From Advenella kashmirensis W13003 (lineage in GTDB: Bacteria > Pseudomonadota > Gammaproteobacteria > Burkholderiales > Burkholderiaceae_B): a DNA stretch of 64,000 bases. Made by a program: the position numbers and the translations under genes. Below the pieces are notes generated by a model. The model was given only the letters and a program-made list of their open reading frames with translations. It did no database searches and was not told where the DNA came from. Positions 28,507-36,994 of this stretch are shown in pieces. The stretch is from assembly GCF_000506985.1 (NCBI RefSeq), contig NZ_KI650980.1:434001-498000 (forward strand). Reading direction: 5' to 3'. Numbering within the stretch: the stretch's first letter is position 1; each line of letters starts with the position of its first letter.

Positions 28507-28608
28507 TTAGTATTCTTCCGGATAGCCGGAATAAAAGTAAGCGACTTCCTTTTGCCCTGCGAACATTAATTGCGCTTCTTTGAGTTCATTCGGCCCAGGA
28601 GGCCATTG
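28507..28608 (-). pseudogene. Possible gene remnant or very short ORF
   Basis: On the minus strand a 33-codon open stretch between stops reads QWPPGPNELKEAQLMFAG followed by QKEVAYFYSGYPEEY. The composition looks protein-like, but it has no start codon except an internal ATG (19 codons) and no ribosome site. I do not recognise it. It could be the tail of a decayed gene or chance. Confidence 0.2.
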
Positions 28609-28632
28609 TTACTGTGGGTTGGCATGCGAACC

Positions 28633-28665
28633 AAAAAAACGCCTCACCCTGAAGAAGGTGAGGCG
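28633..28665 (-). terminator. Terminator of phoX
   Basis: Nine-base-pair stem CGCCTCACC/GGTGAGGCG (28640-28648 and 28657-28665) followed on the minus strand by seven T residues (A tract 28633-28639). It is 35 bases after the phoX stop. Confidence 0.88.
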
Positions 28666-28699
28666 AAAGTTCGGAGCGAGATGAAGTAAAAGCGATCGC

Positions 28700-30649
28700 T
28701 TACGCCTTGACGGCTTTTTCCTTGCCGGTCAGATAGCCCACGGCGGCGCTGAAGCGATCATGATATTTTTCGTCGATCAGCGGGGCCACTTTCTCTTTCA
28801 CGACATCGTGCAGGCCAGGCTTGCCGCCTTTGCCTTTTTCCCAGTCACCTGCGTGTTGGAAATTACTCATGATGTACGTCCAGCCGTTCAGCTCGTCCAC
28901 CGACTGCAGGCCGGTTGATTCTGCACCGGCGGGGCAGGACAGCAGACGTGCCAGCTGTTTGGTGTCTACGTTGTAAGCCCACAGGAAGTTGTTGACGTGC
29001 GTACCGCTGTCCTCGCCGATGAACAGGGTGCGCAGTTTTTCGGAGAACTTGATGTTATCCGGATTGGCAATCTTGTCTGCATTGGCGGTATTGCCCAGCG
29101 CGTCAGGGGTTTTGAGATCTTCACCGACCAGTTCTGCTGGCGGCTTCATGTCCACAGGTACCCATTCACTGTTGATCTCTTTACCGGTATTATCTTTTTG
29201 TCCGCCTTTCAGGTTCAGGGCGTATACGGCACCGGCGTAGGGGCCTTCTACCTTGATGTCGGATGAGCCATCCAGCATGGCGTCGCGTACATAGGACATG
29301 GCCGAGTAGGCAATCTTGTCCTTGGCGTTGACGGTCGTACCTTCCATTTTGGAGAAACCCATGCTGCCGCCGGCAACGGCTGCATGACGGTGCGTTTCCA
29401 GGAAGGCCGCTGCTTTTTCCATACCTGGCTTGAGCTTGACCCAGTTCACTTTCTTGTCGAACACAATTTTCTTGAAGGAATCATCCTTGGGGTCTTCGTA
29501 CTTGACTTCCATGATGTCCTGGGGCTTGAGCTTGTTGGCCAGCGCTTCGATTTCATCGCTGGTGGCGTGGCCCAGGTGAACCCAGGTCAGATCTGCGGAG
29601 CCAGGGCCTTCGCCGCTGGTCTGGTGCCATTTGGCGACATACAGATTGCCGGCAGACAGATCGGCTTCCTTGTCGGCCACAAACATGAACAGACCGCCAT
29701 GGTTGGCATCGTCTCCCATGAGGGCAGTGCGCTGATCGGGCATGACCTGGATCAATTCATGCGAAATCCGGCCCAGGTTGTAGTGTTTTTTTACGGTACC
29801 CGTGCCATCCGGATTAACAGTTACTTCCGGCATATGGCCGTAGTGGTAAGGATTGGCTTTGGTTTCGTCGCCATACAGCGCCTTGCTGTAGCCTTTGAAT
29901 TCGTCGTTCTTGTCGATCTTGAACGCATCGGGCTCATACTCTTCGCTGGACAGGTGCGTGTTCCATGGCGAGAGCGAGGCGCCACAGGTAATCCACAGGC
30001 CGTGCACGCCGGAGGTATCAACGTTGTGATATTTCACCAGTGACAGATGACCGGTTTCCGGATCCTGGTCCAAAGTCAGTACGGCGATGGGAGAGGGCAG
30101 TTTGCCGTACATATCGTCGCCGTTCAGATTGCGTGTGGTGTATTCGAACTGCACGACGGCAAATACGGGGTTGCCTTTGACGCCATCTACCTTGGCATTG
30201 TCCAGCTTGAGCAAGGACGTGCCGTCGGGACTGTCGGAGAAAATCTGACGCTCTTTACCGGCGACAGAGGTGTCCATGATGGGTTTGTTATTGATGTCGA
30301 AATAGCCGCCGGCAATGATCTCGCCGCCTTTGCCGTCGGGCACTTTATCGCCGGTCAGGAAAAATGGCTTGTACGCCAGTTCAAGGGTCGTATCGGTATT
30401 GTCTGCCCACTTGATTTTCAGGGAAGAGCCAACGGTGGTGTCAGCCAGCGCGGCGGGATTGTCCAGCGTAGGCGCTGCCATCCCGATAAATTCAGCAGAG
30501 GCAAAAGCCTTTTTCACCGCGTCTGTTGTTTGGGCAGTCGCAAAACCGGCAAAACTGCCCAGAACGCCGGTTGTAAGCGGCAACATAGGCGCGCCGGCCA
30601 ATGCTTTCAGACTGCGACGGCGCGATGGAGAGAAAGTAGCGGATTTCAT
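28700..30649 (-). CDS. phoX: PhoX-family alkaline phosphatase, Tat-exported
   Basis: A 649-residue periplasmic phosphatase of the DUF839/PhoX family, calcium- and iron-dependent in characterised members; it releases phosphate from phosphomonoesters. The N-terminus carries a twin-arginine signal (SRRRSLKALAGAP at 9-21, then a hydrophobic stretch ending in FATAQ). Family blocks include GLWITCGASLSPWNTHLSSEE, RISHELIQVMPDQRTALMGDD, FMFVADKEADLSAGNLYVAK and the C-terminal FIGEDSGTHVNNFLWAYN. ATG 30649 follows an AGGATC site; 11 earlier codons are ignored. It stands alone between a terminator and a divergent cluster. Confidence 0.92.
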   Translation of the reverse strand: MKSATFSPSRRRSLKALAGAPMLPLTTGVLGSFAGFATAQTTDAVKKAFASAEFIGMAAPTLDNPAALADTTVGSSLKIKWADNTDTTLELAYKPFFLTGDKVPDGKGGEIIAGGYFDINNKPIMDTSVAGKERQIFSDSPDGTSLLKLDNAKVDGVKGNPVFAVVQFEYTTRNLNGDDMYGKLPSPIAVLTLDQDPETGHLSLVKYHNVDTSGVHGLWITCGASLSPWNTHLSSEEYEPDAFKIDKNDEFKGYSKALYGDETKANPYHYGHMPEVTVNPDGTGTVKKHYNLGRISHELIQVMPDQRTALMGDDANHGGLFMFVADKEADLSAGNLYVAKWHQTSGEGPGSADLTWVHLGHATSDEIEALANKLKPQDIMEVKYEDPKDDSFKKIVFDKKVNWVKLKPGMEKAAAFLETHRHAAVAGGSMGFSKMEGTTVNAKDKIAYSAMSYVRDAMLDGSSDIKVEGPYAGAVYALNLKGGQKDNTGKEINSEWVPVDMKPPAELVGEDLKTPDALGNTANADKIANPDNIKFSEKLRTLFIGEDSGTHVNNFLWAYNVDTKQLARLLSCPAGAESTGLQSVDELNGWTYIMSNFQHAGDWEKGKGGKPGLHDVVKEKVAPLIDEKYHDRFSAAVGYLTGKEKAVKA

Positions 30650-30984
30650 GTTACGTGATCCTGTTGACAATAATGCGGGCATATTACAGGTTTAATATGA
30701 CAGGAAATCGTATGGTGGATGGTCTTTGTGGAGGGGCTCAAGATTGCGGCCATATGTATGTATCCATCGCCTGGTCTTTGGCAGCGTAATGGCCGGGAAA
30801 GACAATTCGCAGTTCACTTTTAAGTATCAGTCAGATCGTTTTTTTGCAGTATATAGTGGCTGTCTTTACATTTAATCTGTCTCCAGTTTTTTATTGTTCT
30901 GAAAAAATTATAAGTCAGATCAAAATTCAGAATACGACAACGCGGGCCGATTGTGGCACTCTTGTGAAAAATCACGGAGAACGT
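30650..30984. other. Intergenic region between phoX and the amidohydrolase cluster
   Basis: AT-rich divergent promoter region. On the minus strand upstream of phoX two CTGT(C/A)AT repeats occur with a 14-base period, next to a possible -10 TAATAT, so they are not a canonical 11-base Pho box. Nothing convincing is seen for the plus-strand promoter. Confidence 0.35.
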
Positions 30985-32367
30985 ATGACAGAATTTGATC
31001 TACTGATAACCGGCCATCTGGTACTGGCGCATGGCGAGATTCCCAATGGGTATGTCGCGATCCAAAACGGAAAAGTGGCTCATGTGGGGGCGGTCGACAG
31101 CGGCCTTCCTGCAGCGCGCCAGACTGAACACTATTCTGATTGCTATGTCTTTCCTGCAGCGATAGACTCGCAGGTACATAGCCGCAGCCAGAAAGGGCAG
31201 GAAGATTTCATCTGGTCCACCCGGTCCGCGGCGGCAGGCGGTGTCGGCACGATTGTCGATATGCCTTATGATGCGGGCAGGCTCATTTGCGACGCTGAGC
31301 GCTTTGAACTGAAAAAAAAGGAAGCCCGGGAACAGGCCAGGGTGGATTTTGCTCTTTACGGCACGGTTCATCCGGACGACGGGGCCGCCAAAATCGATGA
31401 AATCGTGGCCGCCGGCGCAATCGGCTTTAAATTTTCCACATTTGGCACCGACCCCGAGCGTTTTCCCCGAATCCCGGCCTATACCATGCATGATTGCTTT
31501 GCTGCCATCAGCGGGTACGGCTTGATTGCCGGCGTGCATAATGAGGATGATGAAGTCGTCAAGCATTTGATCGAACGCGTCAAATCCCAGGGGCGGACAG
31601 ATTATGCCGCCCATTCTGCCAGCCGGCCGGTCTACGCCGAGAACCTGGCCGTGCTCCAGGTATACGAATTGGGTGCTGACACGGGTTGCCGTGCGCATGT
31701 AGTGCATTGTTCCAATGGGCGTGGCTATGAAATTTGTGCCTCGTATCAACGGCAGGGCTACCCTGCGACGATGGAAGCCTGTCTGCATTATTTGGTGCTG
31801 TCTGAAGAAGACGATGTCAGCCGTCTGGTGGGACGCGGTAAAGTGAATCCGCCGATTCGAGGCAAACGCGAGCGCGAAGCGCTCTGGCAGCATCTGGCGG
31901 CAGGGACGCTGACGGTTGTGTCAACTGACCATGTCAGTTGGTCCCTGGATCGCAAGTCCAACGCGAATATGTTTGACAATGCGTCCGGCGCAACCGGCCT
32001 GGAAGTGCTGCTGCCCATGATGGTGTCCGAGGCGTCAAGGCGCAACGTGCCATTGAGCCGGGTGGTGCAGGTACTGACGTATAACGCGGCACGACTGTTC
32101 AGCATTCAGGATACCAAAGGCGCACTGGAAGTCGGGCGTGACGCTGATCTGGCGATTCTGAAAAAAGAACCGTATGTCTATGACGGCAAGGCCAGCGGAC
32201 AGAACTTCTCTGACTGGAGCCCGTACGATGGCCGCACGATTGACTATAAAGTCAAGAAGACCATGCTGCGCGGCAACTGGGTATTCGATGGCAGTAACGT
32301 GACGGCCGAACCGGGCAGTGGCCAATTTATCCGCCCCTTATCAACTGCAGGACTTGCGTCATCATGA
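30985..32367 (+). CDS. Cyclic amidohydrolase (dihydropyrimidinase/allantoinase/hydantoinase-like)
   Basis: A 460-residue TIM-barrel amidohydrolase that should open a cyclic amide ring. Recognisable metal-site residues are Lys149 (GFKFST, carboxylated lysine), His185 (AGVHNEDD), His241 (VVHCSNG) and Asp315 (STDHVSW). The first motif, normally DxHxH, reads D61-S-Q63-V-H65, so one metal-binding His is Gln; similar DxQxH forms occur in some dihydroorotase-like proteins. ATG 30985 has a GGAGA site; the 47 codons upstream are not family sequence. Its stop overlaps the next start (ATGA). The pairing with an M20 amidase points to a two-step ring-opening and deacylation route. Confidence 0.82.
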   Translation: MTEFDLLITGHLVLAHGEIPNGYVAIQNGKVAHVGAVDSGLPAARQTEHYSDCYVFPAAIDSQVHSRSQKGQEDFIWSTRSAAAGGVGTIVDMPYDAGRLICDAERFELKKKEAREQARVDFALYGTVHPDDGAAKIDEIVAAGAIGFKFSTFGTDPERFPRIPAYTMHDCFAAISGYGLIAGVHNEDDEVVKHLIERVKSQGRTDYAAHSASRPVYAENLAVLQVYELGADTGCRAHVVHCSNGRGYEICASYQRQGYPATMEACLHYLVLSEEDDVSRLVGRGKVNPPIRGKREREALWQHLAAGTLTVVSTDHVSWSLDRKSNANMFDNASGATGLEVLLPMMVSEASRRNVPLSRVVQVLTYNAARLFSIQDTKGALEVGRDADLAILKKEPYVYDGKASGQNFSDWSPYDGRTIDYKVKKTMLRGNWVFDGSNVTAEPGSGQFIRPLSTAGLASS

Positions 32368-33614
32368 TGAAAGCCAATCAACAACGCTACTGGGATGCCC
32401 TGATGGAACTGGGCACCATTACGGACGAGGCACTGCCCTATACCAGACGATCTTTTAGCGAGACATTTCTGAAAGGGCGCCAGTGGATCACTGCGCGCAT
32501 GGAGCAACTGGGCATGGCGGTGCATGTGGATGCGGCCGGCAATCTGGTCGGGCGCCTGGAAGGGGCTGACAAAAACAGCGGTGTCATTGCTGTTGGTTCG
32601 CATAGCGATACGGTGCCGGGCGGTGGACGGTTTGACGGCGTCGCGGGCGTTGTAGCCGGGCTCGAATGCGTGGCCTCGCTGCAGGAACGTAATATCAAGC
32701 TGAAGCATACGCTTGAAGTCATCGATTTTCTGGCGGAAGAACCCAGTGAATGGGGCCAGTCTTGTATTGGCAGCCGGGGTATGAGCGGTTACTTGTCGGA
32801 TGACATTCTGCGTAGTGCCCACCCGCAGACCGGAGAGCAGCTTGCCGATGCGATTGTGCGTATGGGCGGCAAGCCGGATAATTTGATCAAGCGTGACGAT
32901 ATCAAGGCTTTTTTTGAGATTCATATCGAGCAGGGTTGTGTGCTGGAGAACGAAGCCACGCCGATCGGCGTGGTCAGCGGCATTGTCGGTATCATCCGGG
33001 TGCGCCTGGCTTTTCGTGGACAGGCCGCGCATGCAGGCACCACGCCCATGAATATGCGCAGTGACGCACTGCTTGCAGCAGCACAAACCGCCTGTGATAT
33101 TCGGCAGTGTGTCGCGCAAATGGCCAGTGAGACGCCGGAGCATTATGTTGTCGCTACTTGCGGTCAGTTCAATGTCAAACCCAATGCCAGCAATGTTGTA
33201 CCCGGGTTTGCAGAAATTTCAGTTGAAATGCGTTCGGATCATCGTCCCAGCATGGAGGCCTTGCACAAACAATTGGAGCAGATTGCCGCCAGGGCAGCCG
33301 ATACCTATCAGGTCACATTGCTGTCCTGCGATACCGTCACCGACACCCAGCCTGTTGTGTGCGCGCCGGCACTGATGACGCATATTCGCGATGCGAGTGA
33401 CAGCCTTGGTTTGCCGTACAAAGTCATGCCCAGCGGGGCCGGGCACGATGCCGCATTTTTAAGCCATATCAGCCCCTCAGCCATGATTTTTGTGCCCAGC
33501 AAGGAGGGCAAGAGCCATTGCGCTCACGAGTGGACTTCGGCAGAAGAATTAGGGCAGGGAGTGAGCGTGCTGATTGATGCGATAGAGCGGTTCGACGCGA
33601 CAGCAAAGAACTAG
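32364..33614 (+). CDS. M20-family amidase (N-carbamoyl-amino acid hydrolase/allantoate amidohydrolase type)
   Basis: A 416-residue di-metal hydrolase. Metal and catalytic motifs: GSHSDTVPGGGRFDGVAG, EEPSEWGQSCIGSRG, FFEIHIEQG, GQAAHAGTTPM for the dimer domain, and C-terminal SGAGHDAAF and HCAHEWTS. The family cleaves the N-carbamoyl or ureido group released by a hydantoinase, dihydropyrimidinase or allantoinase. Overlap with the preceding stop means translational coupling and supports successive steps on one substrate. Which ureide is used cannot be read from the sequence. Confidence 0.85.
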   Translation: MMKANQQRYWDALMELGTITDEALPYTRRSFSETFLKGRQWITARMEQLGMAVHVDAAGNLVGRLEGADKNSGVIAVGSHSDTVPGGGRFDGVAGVVAGLECVASLQERNIKLKHTLEVIDFLAEEPSEWGQSCIGSRGMSGYLSDDILRSAHPQTGEQLADAIVRMGGKPDNLIKRDDIKAFFEIHIEQGCVLENEATPIGVVSGIVGIIRVRLAFRGQAAHAGTTPMNMRSDALLAAAQTACDIRQCVAQMASETPEHYVVATCGQFNVKPNASNVVPGFAEISVEMRSDHRPSMEALHKQLEQIAARAADTYQVTLLSCDTVTDTQPVVCAPALMTHIRDASDSLGLPYKVMPSGAGHDAAFLSHISPSAMIFVPSKEGKSHCAHEWTSAEELGQGVSVLIDAIERFDATAKN

Positions 33615-33658
33615 ATCGATCCGAATGACAATTGTTGTTCGGGGTAAAAGGACAAAAT

Positions 33659-34999
33659 ATGGAAAAAATTCAACAGTACCCGGAGACAGGGGTGCCCGAT
33701 AAAAGTGTGCCTGCCGGCGCAGCCGGCACAACTCAAAGCAATAGTAAAACAGGCAAGGCGGTCGCGGCAGCCTCCATCGGAAATGCGCTGGAGTGGTATG
33801 ACTTCAGTGTGTTTGCGTTTTTTGCCAGCTATATCGGACACAGCTTCTTTGTCGCGGGTGATGAGGTATCGGCGCTCATCAGCACGTTCCTCGTCTTTGC
33901 CGTCGGTTTTATCGCCAGACCGATCGGGGCGTTGTATCTGGGGTCCTACGGCGATCGCGTCGGGCGCAAGGCAGCACTGACATTGACGATCGGCATCATG
34001 GCATTGGGCACACTGATCATTGCGATTGCACCACCGGTATGGATGATCGGGGTGGGTGCGCCTATTCTGCTGCTGGCCGGACGATTGTTGCAGGGCTTTT
34101 CGGCAGGCGGAGAAATCGGTGGCGCGACAGCTTTCCTGGTGGAAAGTGCACCCGTGGAAAAGCGCGCCAGTTACGCCGCCTGGTTGCAGGCCAGCATGGG
34201 AATTTCGAATATCCTGGCGGCATTCATGGGCATGATGATTACAAGCTTTTTCGACGATGCCACCATCTCGCAATGGGCCTGGCGCCTTCCTTTTGTGGTC
34301 GGATTGCTGATCGTACCGCTGGGATATTATATTCGTCGTACGCTGGATGAAACACCCGAGTTCGAAGCGCAACAAAAACAGACCCGGCCCGCAGATAAAA
34401 AGCCGTTGCTGGATATCGTTCGCCGCTATCCGCGTCATATGATCCTGGGTATTCTGTTTTCGATTCTCTGGACGGTGTGTGTCTACGTGCTGGTGATCTA
34501 TATGCCGACCTACTATGCCTCACCGGTTATCGGTCTTGGGTTCACCCGGAATCAGGCTTTTACGGCGTCGCTTGTGGGCAATATTTTCATGGTCATCGGA
34601 TGTGTCTTTGCCGGACGCATGGCAGATCGTATGGGTGCCTATAAAGTCTTACGTGCCGGGTGCGTGATACTGATGTTTATTTCCTGGCCATTGCTGACCT
34701 GGTTGCATCATTCGCCCACCGTGACCAATTTGATTATTGTCCAGATTTTAAATTGTTTTGCCGTGGCGCTGTTTGCCGGCGTTGCGCCTTCGGCCCTGGC
34801 GCAATTGTTTCCAATTCAGGTCCGCTCTACCGGTATGGCTGTCTCGTATAACGTGGCCGCCATTTTCTTTGCCGGTTTTACGCCTGCGCTCATGACCTGG
34901 GCGACCACGATTGATGTGATGGCGCCGAGCTATTATATGTTTATTGCATCTGTAATCGGTTTGCTGGCAACGGTTGGAATGTCCAGACTCAAAAGGTGA
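33659..34999 (+). CDS. MHS-type MFS transporter
   Basis: A 446-residue, 12-helix inner-membrane symporter of the metabolite:H+ family (ShiA/ProP-like). It begins GNALEWYDFSVFAFFASYIG and has LGSYGDRVGRKAAL between helices 2 and 3 and FSAGGEIGGATAFLVE. A hydrophilic tail of about 35 residues precedes helix 1. It lies 44 bases after the amidase with an AGGA site and overlaps the start of the double-LysR gene, so it probably imports the substrate of this cluster. Confidence 0.9.
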   Translation: MEKIQQYPETGVPDKSVPAGAAGTTQSNSKTGKAVAAASIGNALEWYDFSVFAFFASYIGHSFFVAGDEVSALISTFLVFAVGFIARPIGALYLGSYGDRVGRKAALTLTIGIMALGTLIIAIAPPVWMIGVGAPILLLAGRLLQGFSAGGEIGGATAFLVESAPVEKRASYAAWLQASMGISNILAAFMGMMITSFFDDATISQWAWRLPFVVGLLIVPLGYYIRRTLDETPEFEAQQKQTRPADKKPLLDIVRRYPRHMILGILFSILWTVCVYVLVIYMPTYYASPVIGLGFTRNQAFTASLVGNIFMVIGCVFAGRMADRMGAYKVLRAGCVILMFISWPLLTWLHHSPTVTNLIIVQILNCFAVALFAGVAPSALAQLFPIQVRSTGMAVSYNVAAIFFAGFTPALMTWATTIDVMAPSYYMFIASVIGLLATVGMSRLKR

Positions 35000-36906
35000 G
35001 TCATAATAGCGTCATGACGCTTAAACAAAGGCATATCCTGCAGCAGCTCGAATTCAGGAATCTCATCCGGTTTTGCCATCTGTGCCAGTCGCGAAGTCTG
35101 GCACAGACTGCCGCGCAATTGGGTATTGCAAGATCGGGCATCAGCGAGTCGATCAGCGAGCTGGAACAGCTTTGCGGGCTGCCTTTGTTTCAACGCGAAT
35201 TCCGGCAATTCATTCCTGATGATTCGGCGCTTGTTTTAAGCCATCATTTTTTGCGGATGTGCCTGCTGGAAGACTTTGCCTGTCGATACACACAGGCGGC
35301 CTGTCATGAGTTGGGCTGGATCAGGGTTCGCTTTCCGTATGCGGCATATCGCGGACAAACCAGCGCCGTTTTCTTTGATGCGATCCTCAGGACCCAGCGT
35401 CAGTATCGCGATACCCTTTTCTGTATCGAGTTTTACGACGGCTACCTGCAGGACGCCGACAGTCAGGCCGGCTGGACGCCCCCATGGCCACGGCTGGCCC
35501 AATTTGATATTGTCATCAGCCCGATTCTGGAGAATCCGGGCGCCAATTCCTTTATTAAGGCAGGCGGCTGGCTTCTCTTGCATTCGCAATCAGTCGAGAA
35601 CCAGCCCGCCAGGCAAGCTGTGGACGGCAGATACGAGGGAAGGGTATGCATACCACGCATGCCGTGGGCGTTGCTGCAGCAGGCCATGCAGTTGTGCGCA
35701 CAACTGCAGCTGAATTATGAATATGATGATCGCGATTATCTGCAGATTATGATGCGCCCGCCCCAGGATGACCGCGTCTTCCTGGTCAATCAGCTTTGTC
35801 TGGATACAACATGCGATGCCAACTGGCAGCTGAGTCCGGTGGACAGTACACTGATGTCCGCCATCGAGTTGCGGGACTATGACAGCCATCCAGCCTCCAA
35901 ACTCCTGTTGCACAATCTGCGCCGCGTTGTGGATCGGCCTGCGTCGGATCCGCCGCTCTTTTCGCCAGGCACAACGCTGAAGCAGTGGCGGTATTTCGGA
36001 TTGGTCGCGGAACAAGGTTCGGTTCGCAAGGCTGCCACCCAGTTGTATATGGCCCAGCCGGCCATTACCACTCAGCTCAAACGTTTTGAATCCTCCCTTG
36101 ATACGGTTCTGATCGATCGGCATCAGGGCGTACGACAGCTGTCTCTCACGCCTTCGGGCACGTTTGTTTTTCAGTTGCAACAAGGTTTGCGACACATGCT
36201 GGCCGATATACAGTCCTTTTTGCAGACACAGCGATTGCAGCAGAATCAACGGTTGTCGCTCGGCGTGGTGCCCAGTACCGACGTCAATAGCCGACTCAGT
36301 GAACTGATCGTCAACCAGGTCGCAAAATGGCAGGCGCGATACCCCGATGTTCGACTGGAAATTGTCGAAGACAAGCAGCAGGTGCTGGTGGGGTTGTTGC
36401 GCAGCCAGCATATTCATCTGGCTTTTGTGGAAGACAATGTCTCCTGGCTGATTCAGGAAGCGGTCTCTGCGCCGGAGCCGATTGGGCTGGTCGTTGCGCC
36501 CGCGCTGGCAAGCCGTTTAGGTATTGCGCAGGACCAGCCCCTATCGTGGTATTCGTTGCACGACTGCCCGCTGGTTTTGCCCAGACGCGAATCTGGTCTG
36601 CGCAAGCTGATTGATAATCACTGCGTTGCACAGGGTGTCACATTGGTCGCGGATGTCGAGTCCGACAGCCTGAACATCAATCAGCGCTGGATTGACGAGG
36701 CCAAGTATGGATCGCTATTGCCCCGGTCCGCAGTAGAAGGGTTGATTTCGGCGCAGAAGGCGTGGTTTATTCCGCTGGTCCCGCAGTTGCATAGGACGAT
36801 CCGTTTGTCGTATCTTAAAAACCGGCAGCTTAATTCGGTAGAACGCAATCTGATTGATTATCTGCGGCTCAAACTGGATGACGGTGGAGACATCGCCGCC
36901 ACCTGA
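34996..36906 (+). CDS. Tandem double LysR-type regulator
   Basis: A 636-residue protein about twice the normal LysR length and containing two consecutive LysR-like units. First winged helix about 20-72 (RSLAQTAAQLGIARSGISES, ISELEQLCGLPLF), then a divergent effector-type region about 105-312. Second helix-turn-helix 327-384 (GSVRKAATQLYMAQPAITTQ, LTPSGT), then linker and an effector domain from 418 (LSLGVVPSTDVNSRL) to about 625. No stop or frameshift separates them, so it is a real single reading frame. GTG 34996 overlaps the transporter stop; ATG 35014 is an alternative. Probably regulates the upstream amidohydrolase-amidase-permease genes. Confidence 0.8.
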   Translation: MSHNSVMTLKQRHILQQLEFRNLIRFCHLCQSRSLAQTAAQLGIARSGISESISELEQLCGLPLFQREFRQFIPDDSALVLSHHFLRMCLLEDFACRYTQAACHELGWIRVRFPYAAYRGQTSAVFFDAILRTQRQYRDTLFCIEFYDGYLQDADSQAGWTPPWPRLAQFDIVISPILENPGANSFIKAGGWLLLHSQSVENQPARQAVDGRYEGRVCIPRMPWALLQQAMQLCAQLQLNYEYDDRDYLQIMMRPPQDDRVFLVNQLCLDTTCDANWQLSPVDSTLMSAIELRDYDSHPASKLLLHNLRRVVDRPASDPPLFSPGTTLKQWRYFGLVAEQGSVRKAATQLYMAQPAITTQLKRFESSLDTVLIDRHQGVRQLSLTPSGTFVFQLQQGLRHMLADIQSFLQTQRLQQNQRLSLGVVPSTDVNSRLSELIVNQVAKWQARYPDVRLEIVEDKQQVLVGLLRSQHIHLAFVEDNVSWLIQEAVSAPEPIGLVVAPALASRLGIAQDQPLSWYSLHDCPLVLPRRESGLRKLIDNHCVAQGVTLVADVESDSLNINQRWIDEAKYGSLLPRSAVEGLISAQKAWFIPLVPQLHRTIRLSYLKNRQLNSVERNLIDYLRLKLDDGGDIAAT

Positions 36907-36924
36907 CATGCCTGAAAGCCGCTA

Positions 36925-36994
36925 TTGCGCAAGGGTGTGACCTTCCTGGCCTTTCTTGCGCAAACGCGCAACCGTTCTAATCTTCCTTGCGCAA
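36925..36994. repeat. Three TTGCGCAA copies at exact 31-base spacing across the lysS 3' end
   Basis: TTGCGCAA begins at 36925, 36956 and 36987. The third copy encodes part of the lysS C-terminus and the flanks of the second resemble it (CTTTCTTGCGCAAACGCG against CTTCCTTGCGCAAATGCG). Copies one and two can also form a hairpin between convergent genes. Looks like a decayed partial duplication of the gene end. Confidence 0.5.

Noticed and set aside
33611-34438. A 275-codon minus-strand frame opposite the MHS transporter
   Set aside because: No domain seen; the plus-strand transporter is unmistakable.
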